From the NCBI GenBank assembly GCA_030431085.1, contig JAUIJW010000060.1, positions 1 through 11,330 on the forward strand: a DNA stretch of 11,330 bases, given 5' to 3'. This document shows, one piece after another, positions 1 to 5,767 of this stretch. The position numbers and the translations under genes are program-made. The stretch's first letter is position 1; the number at the start of each line of letters is the position of its first letter. The notes beneath the pieces were generated by a model that saw only the letters and a program-made list of their open reading frames with translations, had not been told where the DNA came from and searched no databases. The stretch is from Bacteroidia bacterium. Its GTDB lineage: Bacteria; Bacteroidota; Bacteroidia; Flavobacteriales; Flavobacteriaceae.

Positions 1-1073
1 TTTCATTACGCCCACCCTACTTGTACCCCAAAAACAATGAACCTTACCAGCCCTATACCGGACCCATCGTACCTTATGCAAATATTAGGGCACTAAACCA
101 TGTCAATACCAATAGGTTTATGGGATTTGCTCAATGGAGTACAAAAACCTTTTGGAATAATCATACTATATGGCTTAATGCAGGTCTGAGGTTTCAACAA
201 TGGCAAATTAGTGGTAATCATATAACCGAAAGTAAACAGATTGCTTTTAGTCCTAGAGGTCAGTTCTCAATCAAACCAGACTGGAATAAAGATATGATCT
301 TTAGAGTAGCAGCTGGTCTTTATCAACAACCTCCTTTTTATAGAGAACTAAGAGATTCTCTAGGTATAGTTCATCCTGAGGTAGAAGCTCAAAAATCTCT
401 TCATTTTATTATTGGGAACGATTATAGTTTTAAGCTTTGGGAAAGGCCTTTTAAGTTAGTTAGCGAAATTTACTACAAAAAATTAACCAACGTCAATCCT
501 TTTACCTTAGATAATGTTAGAATTCGTTATCAAGCTAAAAATAATGCTGTTGCCTATGCCGCTGGTGTAGATTTTAGGTTAAACGGCGAATTTGTACCCG
601 GTACGCAATCTTGGTTAAGTGTAGGGTATTTACAAACCGAAGAAAATATTAAGCATCAGGGTTACATCAGTAGGCCCACAGATCAACGGCTAAAATTTGG
701 GTTACTCTTTCAAGATTATATGGCTGTATTTCCACAACTAAAAATGTATCTTAACATGGTATACAATACGGGCGTTCCGGGAGGGTCACCTTCCTATGCC
801 GATCCGTATTTATACCAACATCGGTTAAAAGATTATTTTAGAGCAGATCTCGGACTTTCGTATATATTCAAAGATAATAACATTCATACAGATAAAGCTT
901 GGCTTAATAAACTCAACGAATTTTCTGTAGGTTTAGAACTGTTTAATTTATTTGATGTGCAAAACACTATTTCTAATACTTGGGTTAAAGATGTATCTAC
1001 AAACCGTTCAATTGCTGTTCCTAATTATTTAAGTGGTAGAGTACTTAATGCAAAAATCGCCGTACGCTTTTAA
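1..1073 (+). CDS. TonB-dependent outer-membrane receptor, C-terminal part (5' end outside window)
   Basis: The reading frame is open from the left edge (first whole codon at base 3) to the TAA at 1071-1073, giving 356 residues of a larger protein; a TTG at 21 is in frame but is not a believable start because the frame continues upstream. The translation shows alternating aromatic/polar beta-strands typical of a 22-strand outer-membrane barrel, with motifs such as GLRFQQW, SPRGQFSIKP, AAGLYQQPPFYREL and FSVGLELFNLFDVQNT, and it ends in KIAVRF, with the C-terminal Phe used by the BAM machinery. The plug and any carboxypeptidase-like N-terminal domain lie outside the window. The family imports siderophores, glycans or peptides with TonB energy; the substrate cannot be told. 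It lies 42 bases before the sigma-factor gene, so read-through into that unit is possible. The family call is strong and the substrate is unknown. Confidence 0.88.
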   Translation, partial: SLRPPYLYPKNNEPYQPYTGPIVPYANIRALNHVNTNRFMGFAQWSTKTFWNNHTIWLNAGLRFQQWQISGNHITESKQIAFSPRGQFSIKPDWNKDMIFRVAAGLYQQPPFYRELRDSLGIVHPEVEAQKSLHFIIGNDYSFKLWERPFKLVSEIYYKKLTNVNPFTLDNVRIRYQAKNNAVAYAAGVDFRLNGEFVPGTQSWLSVGYLQTEENIKHQGYISRPTDQRLKFGLLFQDYMAVFPQLKMYLNMVYNTGVPGGSPSYADPYLYQHRLKDYFRADLGLSYIFKDNNIHTDKAWLNKLNEFSVGLELFNLFDVQNTISNTWVKDVSTNRSIAVPNYLSGRVLNAKIAVRF

Positions 1074-1103
1074 ACTTTTCTGTAAATTGGTAGTCTTATA
1101 AAT

Positions 1104-1118
1104 AAAAGGTAACCATTG
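1104..1118 (+). promoter_or_regulatory. Ribosome binding site and TTG start of the sigma-factor gene
   Basis: AAAAGG at 1104-1109 is followed by six bases and then TTG at 1116. No ATG lies in frame before the conserved region 2 begins, and the N-terminal residues encoded after this TTG (MIEELTLIDQL) resemble the usual start of flavobacterial ECF sigma factors as I recall them. The TTG is therefore the preferred start. Bacteroidetes use Shine-Dalgarno pairing weakly, so the motif supports the choice but does not prove it. Confidence 0.55.
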
Positions 1119-1658
1119 ATAGAGGAATTAACACTTATTGATCAGTTAAAGAATCCTGTAACGACAGATCTCGCTTTTGCGGAACTTGTAAAATCTTATA
1201 AAGAGCGCCTTTACTGGCATATTCGTAAGATGGTTATTTCGCATGAGGATGCAGATGATGTTTTACAGAACACGTTTATCAAGGTATTTAAAAATATCAA
1301 ACATTTTAAGGGTGAAAGCAAACTCTATTCTTGGATGTACAGAATAGCTACCAACGAAGCCATTACCTATTTAAAGAAAGAAGCCAGGCAAAGAAATGTT
1401 GATATTGAAACATTACAATTGCAAATGATTCAACAATTAGAATCCGATCCATATTTTGATGGTAATCAGTTACAAATAGACTTACAAAAGGCTATTGCAA
1501 CTTTACCTCAAAAACAGAAACTTGTTTTTAACATGCGTTATTTCGATGAGATGAGTTATGATGATATGGCAGATGTGTTAGAAACTTCGGTAGGAGCCCT
1601 AAAAGCTTCCTACCATCATGCAAAGAAAAAGATTGAAGACTATTTTAGAACATCTTAA
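1116..1658 (+). CDS. RNA polymerase ECF-type sigma factor (sigma-70 family)
   Basis: This 180-residue protein has the two-domain layout of ECF sigma factors and directs RNA polymerase to a small set of promoters. Region 2 spans about residues 20-92 and includes the core-binding and -10 recognition helices (RLYWHIRKMVISHEDADDVL, then FKGESKLYSWMYRIATNEAI). Region 4, about 118-177, carries the helix-turn-helix (LPQKQKLVFNMRYFDEMSY, then VGALKASYHHAKKKI) that reads the -35 element. The length is normal for the group. The start is a TTG with a suitable AAAAGG upstream. The next two genes follow after 33 and 14 bases and encode a membrane protein and an exported sensor, so the three probably form a signalling operon. 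No promoter was recognised in the 42-base gap after the TonB receptor. The family is certain; the stimulus and regulon are unknown. Confidence 0.95.
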   Translation: MIEELTLIDQLKNPVTTDLAFAELVKSYKERLYWHIRKMVISHEDADDVLQNTFIKVFKNIKHFKGESKLYSWMYRIATNEAITYLKKEARQRNVDIETLQLQMIQQLESDPYFDGNQLQIDLQKAIATLPQKQKLVFNMRYFDEMSYDDMADVLETSVGALKASYHHAKKKIEDYFRTS

Positions 1659-1691
1659 ACTTTTATAAAACTAAACGTCTATACCAAAAAT

Positions 1692-2258
1692 ATGAAAGAT
1701 AAACGTAACGACATATGGCAAAAATTAGATGGCAAGACTACTGGTTTTACCAAGCCAGAGGCTTATTTTAGTTCTCTTGAAGAAAGAACCGCTTTATGGT
1801 CTAAGCTTCCAAAAAAAACTGGTTTGAAAGTACCTGATGGTTATTTTGAAAATATTAATTCTAATGCCTTAAGAATTGGTAAAAAAACAGGATTTACCGT
1901 ACCTCGTGATTACTTTAACACCCTTGATAAGAAAATTATTACATCGCGAAACAAACCCACATCAAAAATTATAAAATTAACAAAACACTATCAGCTAGCT
2001 ATTGCTGTAGCAGCTTGTATTATACTATTTTTTTCCATACAGCAAATTCAATTTGGTAATAAGGTGCCAGAATTAAAAAGTATCACTCAAAATGATATAG
2101 AGCAATATATAGATGGTGAACTATTTGTTATAGAGTCTTCTGAACTTGAAGATTTTTATACTGATGATTTGCTTATTGCTGATCATTTTATCAATAATAC
2201 AGACATAGAAAATTATTTAGAAGATTCTGACTTAGAATTTTTTACTTCAGAAAATTAA
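1692..2258 (+). CDS. Single-pass membrane protein with three TGFxxPxxYF motifs; putative anti-sigma partner
   Basis: This 188-residue protein has no family I can name with certainty. The N-terminal 82 residues, expected in the cytoplasm, contain three copies of a TGFxxPxxYFxxL motif at residues 17-29, 43-55 and 66-78. One membrane helix follows at about 100-116 (YQLAIAVAACIILFF). After it comes a strongly acidic tail (about 130-188, rich in Asp, Glu, Tyr and Phe) that would face the periplasm. A single 'FxVPxxYFE' motif just before the membrane helix is common in Bacteroidetes proteins encoded after ECF sigma genes. The location between a sigma factor and its sensor, plus the topology, suggests an anti-sigma or signal-relay role. 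That role is inferred; no zinc-binding ZAS motif (HxxxCxxC) and no FecR domain is visible. The ATG at 1692 is preceded by AT-rich sequence without a clear ribosome site. Confidence 0.8.
   Translation: MKDKRNDIWQKLDGKTTGFTKPEAYFSSLEERTALWSKLPKKTGLKVPDGYFENINSNALRIGKKTGFTVPRDYFNTLDKKIITSRNKPTSKIIKLTKHYQLAIAVAACIILFFSIQQIQFGNKVPELKSITQNDIEQYIDGELFVIESSELEDFYTDDLLIADHFINNTDIENYLEDSDLEFFTSEN
1740..1925 (+). repeat. Three protein-level repeats, TGFxxPxxYF, in the sigma-factor partner gene
   Basis: The three copies are encoded at 1740-1778 (TGFTKPEAYFSSL), 1818-1856 (TGLKVPDGYFENI) and 1887-1925 (TGFTVPRDYFNTL). The start-to-start spacing is 26 and then 23 residues. Gly, Pro, Tyr and Phe are the same in all copies. 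The DNA of the copies has diverged, so this is an old duplication held by selection and not a recent tandem repeat. Confidence 0.85.
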
Positions 2259-2272
2259 ATTATTATTACACG

Positions 2273-2734
2273 ATGAGATCAATTACTTTAACTATAATAT
2301 TTCTTTTTGTTTGCAAAGGTTTTATCAATGCTCAAAATGATACCTCTAACAATTTTAGGGCTTATAAAACAGCCTTTTTTACAGAAAGATTAGAGCTTAC
2401 TCCTCAAGAAGCAGAAAAATTCTGGCCGGTATACCATACATTTCATAAAGCTTCTAAAGCCATAAAATCTAAACATTACAAAAAAGATTTACAAGCCATT
2501 AAAGCGCAAGGCGGTATAGATGCATTAACCGATGAGCAAGCTAAAAACTTTGTTACTAGCTACATAGATCAGGAAAAGCAATTAACAACACTTAAGGTTA
2601 GGTTTTACAAGGACTTAGAAGATATTTTACCTCCAAAGAAAATACTAAAACTTCACAAAACAGAATACGATTTTAGAAAAACACTTTTACACGAATATAA
2701 AAGAAAAAAGCGCCCCAAACCTTCTAAAGATTAG
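2273..2734 (+). CDS. Exported 'sensor of ECF-type sigma factor' (Spy/CpxP-like helical protein)
   Basis: This 153-residue protein begins with a clear signal peptide (hydrophobic core TLTIIFLFVC, probable cut after residue 20, INA|Q). The mature part is predicted helical and basic. It has an LTPQEAEKFWPVY segment at 42-54, a second related segment, LPPKKILKLHKTEYDF, near 119-134, and a Lys-rich tail. This two-motif pattern resembles the LTxxQ motifs of Spy/CpxP/CnrX-type periplasmic proteins, and such proteins are commonly named 'sensor of ECF-type sigma factor' in Flavobacteriia. It begins 14 bases after the preceding membrane-protein gene and closes the sigma unit. It probably sits in the periplasm and informs the membrane partner of envelope stress; this role is inferred from family and position. 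Its last 11 bases overlap the end of the convergent rdgB gene. Confidence 0.82.
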   Translation: MRSITLTIIFLFVCKGFINAQNDTSNNFRAYKTAFFTERLELTPQEAEKFWPVYHTFHKASKAIKSKHYKKDLQAIKAQGGIDALTDEQAKNFVTSYIDQEKQLTTLKVRFYKDLEDILPPKKILKLHKTEYDFRKTLLHEYKRKKRPKPSKD

Positions 2735-3299
2735 ACAAATAATCTGTTAATTTACCTATAGCTATGGCTCTGTGCGATATTTTATTTTTTAAAGAAAGTT
2801 CCATCTCAGCAAAAGATTGATCATGGCCCTTAGGTCTAAAGATAGGATCATAACCAAACCCTTGCTGGCCAGTTTTTTCAATTAAAATTTCACCATGACA
2901 TACCCCTTCAAATAGAATCTCTTGATCTTTGGTCTTTAAAGCAATCACTGTTTTAAAATAAGCCTCTCTATTGGTCTTATCGCTCATATGGTTCAATAAT
3001 TTTGCCATATTTTGCTCGGCATTTGAGGGTACACCAGCGTAACGTGCAGAGTATACACCGGGCTCACCATTTAAAGACTTTACAAATAATCCCGTATCAT
3101 CTGCAAAAGCTGGATAACCAAAATTTTCATACACGTAGTTCGCCTTAAGTAGGGCATTGCCTTCTAAAGTAGGTGCCGTTTCTTCAATATCGTCAAAGCA
3201 ATGAATATCCTTTAAACTCAGCACATCTAAGTTAAGTGGCAATAGTTTATTTATTTCCTCAATTTTATTGTTGTTATTGGTTGCGAAAACAAGTTTCAT
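2724..3299 (-). CDS. rdgB: RdgB/HAM1 family non-canonical purine NTP pyrophosphatase (dITP/XTP)
   Basis: The 191-residue cytoplasmic enzyme hydrolyses dITP, ITP and XTP to the monophosphate and pyrophosphate, keeping deaminated purines out of DNA and RNA. Family signatures are present in order: FATNNNNKIEEI at residues 5-16 (substrate-binding T/S-N-x-x-K), FADDTGLFVKSL, with the catalytic and metal-binding acidic pair, directly followed by GEPGVYSARYAG, and near the C-terminus GFGYDPIFRP, SFAEM and ISHRAIAIGKL. The length is normal for the family and nothing is missing. The ATG at 3299 starts directly at the conserved MKLVFATNNNNK. It is transcribed alone toward the sensor gene and overlaps it by 11 bases. 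It is divergent from the next gene across a 141-base AT-rich gap, where a TATTTTCG (minus strand, 3331-3324) is a near match to the Bacteroidetes -7 box. Confidence 0.97.
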   Translation of the reverse strand: MKLVFATNNNNKIEEINKLLPLNLDVLSLKDIHCFDDIEETAPTLEGNALLKANYVYENFGYPAFADDTGLFVKSLNGEPGVYSARYAGVPSNAEQNMAKLLNHMSDKTNREAYFKTVIALKTKDQEILFEGVCHGEILIEKTGQQGFGYDPIFRPKGHDQSFAEMELSLKNKISHRAIAIGKLTDYLSNL

Positions 3300-3440
3300 G
3301 TCAACAGAGTCTAATTTTTAATTCGAAAATACGTATAATCTATATTTAAATAATCTTTTTTATTTCATTATTTTATTCATAATTTTAATCAATCATATTT
3401 AAATTCAAAAAACTAAAAAACAACAACCAAGTCTTATTCA

Positions 3441-5072
3441 ATGAAAAAATATTCACTCCTTATTGTGTTCTGTTTATGCTGTATTTATCATGGACAATCT
3501 CAAAACAACAAAGATATTGATCCTATAGCTGTTAAGTTATTAGATCATATGGCTAATTTAATTGGCGAACTAGAATCTTGCTCTTTTACTATGTCTAGAA
3601 CTATAGATTATATAGACCCAGACTATGGTTTCATTAAACATTACAGCACTAGTGAAGTGTTTTTAGACGGACCAGACAAGCTTATGGTACAAACTAAAGG
3701 GACTAAAGGCGATAAGGGGTTTTGGTACAATGGCCAAGAACTAGATTTTTATTCATACAATGAGAATAATTATGTTACCATACCTACCCCGAATAGCACC
3801 TTAAAAATGATTGATAGTATTCATGACAATTATGGAATTCTTTTTCCGGCAGCAGATTTTTTCTACCCTTCGTTAACTGATGATATTATTGAGGGCTTTG
3901 ACAGTATAAAATTTATAGGTAAAAACAATATTAACAATACTGAGTGTTTTCTAATTAAAGCTTCAAATCAAGAGATGGATGTTTTAATTTGGATTGCCAA
4001 TGACGCATATAAGCTTCCAAAAAGGCATGTAATACGCTATAAAAACAAAGATAATCGCCAATATGAGGCCACAATCATGATACATTTAAACACAATAAAA
4101 TCTGTAAAAAGTTTAGCATTATTATGCTTCCTATTGGTTTGTTTACCTTCTACAATAGAAGCACAACGCATGGGGCATAGAGTCTCTCGAGGGGGCGGAT
4201 TTGGAGGCGGAGCTAGTATGCATAGGCAAGCACCTCAAAGAAATTTTGAAAGAAATAGATCTCAAATAAATAATAGACAACGTAACTCTGTAAATAGACC
4301 TGCAACACCAAATAAATCTATTAATGGTGGACATTATATTTCACCTGAGCGAAAAATCACTACATCAAGAGTTCCAAATAAAAGTATCGATAGAAATACA
4401 GGTAATAAATCTAAAATAAGCAATAGAAATACTAAAAACAATGGTAATAAAATTGGCAATAAAACTCATATTGGCAACAATAATATTAATGTCAATATCA
4501 ATCATAGAAATACTGTAGTAAGACCAAGCTACAGACCTTATACACGGCCACCGTATCGTTATGGAGGCTATGGCTATTATTGCCATAGGCCCTACTTTTA
4601 TCACCCTTATGTGCCATTTTATTGGGGACCATATTATCACCCTTGGGGATATTTTATCACAACCTTAGCTACAACAGCTATTATTGTAAGTATAATAGAT
4701 AATGATAAAGATGATGACCAAGAGTATCATTATGATAACGGCACGTATTATTTAAAAACCGATAAGGGGTTTGAAGCTGTACAGGCTCCTGTTGGCGCTC
4801 AAGTACCAGATATTCCGAAGGAAGCAGACAAAGTAGAAGTAAACAACACCACAAACTATTACTATGGCGGCGCTTTTTACGAACAAAATAAGGACGGTTA
4901 TATTGTTGTGCCAGCCACTGCAGGTACTATTGTACCAAACTTACCCGAAGGTGGTAAAGAGGTTAAAATAGGAGATCAGACTTATGTGCAATTTGGTAAA
5001 ACTTACTACCAACCTATTCAAGTAGATGGTAAAAATATGTACGAAATAGTTGAAGTTAAAAAAGAAAGTTAA
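3441..5072 (+). CDS. DUF2092-like / DUF6515-like fused envelope protein with an internal signal peptide
   Basis: The 543-residue frame appears to join two proteins. Residues 1-20 are a signal peptide (KKYSLLIVFCLCCIYHGQSQ). Residues 21-212 match my memory of DUF2092 periplasmic proteins, which have a LolA-like fold (DPIAVKLLDHMANLI, KGFWYNGQELDFY, CFLIKASNQ, WIANDAYKLPKRHVIRYKN). That domain stops at RQYEATI, where the final strands should follow. At Met213 a second signal-peptide-like segment begins: Lys220 and Lys223, core SLALLCFLLVCLPS, then TIEA|Q at 241/242. The rest resembles DUF6515: an Arg/Asn-rich linker (about 243-360), a Tyr/His/Pro-rich stretch (about 360-405), a hydrophobic segment (403-419), an Asp-rich turn, and three C-terminal repeats. 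If translated as one chain, the 224-237 segment would probably span the membrane. The function of both domains is unknown. Alternatives are a sequencing error that removed a stop, or internal initiation at 4077. Confidence 0.8.
   Translation: MKKYSLLIVFCLCCIYHGQSQNNKDIDPIAVKLLDHMANLIGELESCSFTMSRTIDYIDPDYGFIKHYSTSEVFLDGPDKLMVQTKGTKGDKGFWYNGQELDFYSYNENNYVTIPTPNSTLKMIDSIHDNYGILFPAADFFYPSLTDDIIEGFDSIKFIGKNNINNTECFLIKASNQEMDVLIWIANDAYKLPKRHVIRYKNKDNRQYEATIMIHLNTIKSVKSLALLCFLLVCLPSTIEAQRMGHRVSRGGGFGGGASMHRQAPQRNFERNRSQINNRQRNSVNRPATPNKSINGGHYISPERKITTSRVPNKSIDRNTGNKSKISNRNTKNNGNKIGNKTHIGNNNINVNINHRNTVVRPSYRPYTRPPYRYGGYGYYCHRPYFYHPYVPFYWGPYYHPWGYFITTLATTAIIVSIIDNDKDDDQEYHYDNGTYYLKTDKGFEAVQAPVGAQVPDIPKEADKVEVNNTTNYYYGGAFYEQNKDGYIVVPATAGTIVPNLPEGGKEVKIGDQTYVQFGKTYYQPIQVDGKNMYEIVEVKKES
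4065..4079 (+). promoter_or_regulatory. Possible internal translation start for the DUF6515-like half
   Basis: GAGG at 4065-4068 is followed by eight bases and an in-frame ATG at 4077-4079 (Met213 of the long frame). What follows reads as a complete signal peptide with basic residues, a hydrophobic core and an EA|Q cleavage site. This would give a 331-residue secreted protein that needs no fusion. Shine-Dalgarno use is weak in Bacteroidetes, so the evidence is moderate and rests more on the signal peptide than on the GAGG. Confidence 0.4.
4743..5057 (+). repeat. Three protein repeats with a 43-residue period (C-terminal DUF6515-like region)
   Basis: Copies begin at residue 435 (TYYLKTDKGFEAVQAP, then VGAQVPDIP), residue 478 (AFYEQNKDGYIVVPAT, then AGTIVPNLP) and residue 521 (TYYQPIQVDGKNMYEIVEV). 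Each starts exactly 43 residues after the one before. The shared pattern is aromatic-Tyr, a polar turn with Gly, a hydrophobic strand, then in copies one and two G-x-x-VPxxP. The third copy lacks the VPxxP part because the protein ends. The repeats are at protein level; the DNA copies have diverged. They are likely small beta-hairpin units. Confidence 0.75.
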
Positions 5073-5095
5073 TCATCTTTAATACTGAACTTATA

Positions 5096-5127
5096 AAAGA
5101 TCGTGATTATCGCGATCTTTATTTTAT
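5096..5127 (+). terminator. Rho-independent-type terminator after the fused gene
   Basis: AAAGATCG (5096-5103) pairs with CGATCTTT (5113-5120) around a nine-base loop. It is followed by the T-rich run ATTTTAT. It begins 23 bases after the TAA of the upstream gene, a usual place for an intrinsic terminator. Confidence 0.75.
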
Positions 5128-5183
5128 CTCTTATCTCTCACAAAACGATTTTTATCTGTATTTTCTTGTTGTATATCGGCTAT

Positions 5184-5191
5184 TATTTTTG
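5184..5191 (+). promoter_or_regulatory. Possible promoter -7 box (TATTTTTG) for the small lipoprotein gene
   Basis: TATTTTTG matches the Bacteroidetes housekeeping -7 consensus TAnnTTTG in every fixed position. TTG triplets at 5166-5168 and 5169-5171 could serve as the -33 part, but the spacers of 15 and 12 bases are shorter than the usual 17-23. The implied leader before the ATG at 5234 would be roughly 35-40 bases. The box also lies after the upstream terminator, as a promoter should. Confidence 0.4.
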
Positions 5192-5233
5192 AATTATCCT
5201 TTTTCTTCTATATTGAAGAAAAACTAAAAACTC

Positions 5234-5686
5234 ATGAAGAAAATAATGATTCTTTTGTTCGGCATTCTTGTTGCTGTATCTTGTTTGCAACCCAAATCTA
5301 GTTCCCTGCACCAACAACTCCTTGGGTCTTGGCAACTTTTCTACGGAGAAATTAAAGAAAATGATTCCATCATAATTAAAGATGTGAGTAAAAGTACCTT
5401 CATCAAAATTATCAATAAAACTCATTTTGCATTTTTTAATCAAGAACATAACACCAATGTCAACTTTTATGGCGGTGCAGGTACATATACTTTAGACAAG
5501 CACCACTATACCGAAACTTTAAGTTATATTGAAAGTACATCCTTCAGAAATCACAAGTTTGAATTTGAGATAGAAATTAAAGGTGATACTCTTATTCAAA
5601 AGGGCTTAGAAGAAATTCCAGAGTCTGGTATAAAACGTTATATTGTAGAAAAATATATACGAATACCAAATCCCTCTCTACCCTAA
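5234..5686 (+). CDS. Small lipoprotein, lipocalin-like (DUF4488-like)
   Basis: The 150-residue protein starts with a lipoprotein signal peptide: KK, core IMILLFGILVAVS, and Cys17 as the lipidated residue. The mature part begins LQPKSSS and continues LLGSWQLFY (29-37), the G-x-W that opens lipocalin-like barrels. At about 80-99 it has GGAGTYTLDKHHYTETLSYI, which closely resembles the GGGTYT...YTExIEY motif I associate with DUF4488 lipocalin-like proteins. Short beta-strand segments fill the rest, consistent with a small barrel. The likely location is the periplasmic side of an envelope membrane. The ligand and role are unknown. It stands alone between two hairpin terminators, with a TATTTTTG box upstream, so it is probably a single-gene transcript. 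The lipoprotein call is firm and the domain-family call is moderate. Confidence 0.78.
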   Translation: MKKIMILLFGILVAVSCLQPKSSSLHQQLLGSWQLFYGEIKENDSIIIKDVSKSTFIKIINKTHFAFFNQEHNTNVNFYGGAGTYTLDKHHYTETLSYIESTSFRNHKFEFEIEIKGDTLIQKGLEEIPESGIKRYIVEKYIRIPNPSLP

Positions 5687-5701
5687 TTAACTCTAAAAAG
5701 A

Positions 5702-5725
5702 AAACCCAGAGTATTCTCTGGGTTT
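5702..5725. terminator. Perfect 10-bp hairpin, probable bidirectional terminator
   Basis: AAACCCAGAG (5702-5711) and CTCTGGGTTT (5716-5725) form a perfect 10-bp stem with the four-base loop TATT. A short A-rich side precedes it and T-rich bases flank it on both strands. It starts 16 bases after the stop of the lipoprotein gene, and its other edge is 42 bases beyond the stop of the convergent gapA. It can therefore end both transcripts. Confidence 0.85.
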
Positions 5726-5767
5726 ATCTATTAATAAAATAATTATACTATAATTACAATGTTAACT

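Noticed and set aside
3300..3440. AT-rich divergent gap examined for a promoter or regulatory RNA
   Set aside because: Only partial matches to TAnnTTTG are present (for example TATATTTA and, on the minus strand, TATTTTCG), and no stable hairpin or riboswitch-like structure is seen.
4143..4640. Two minus-strand open frames (63 and 91 codons) opposite the fused gene
   Set aside because: They lie fully within the plus-strand coding region, mirror its low-complexity codons, and show no domain, signal or ribosome site of their own.
5183..5449. Minus-strand open frame of 88 codons opposite the small lipoprotein gene
   Set aside because: It overlaps the real lipoprotein gene, which has a clear lipobox and family motifs; the reverse translation has no recognisable feature.
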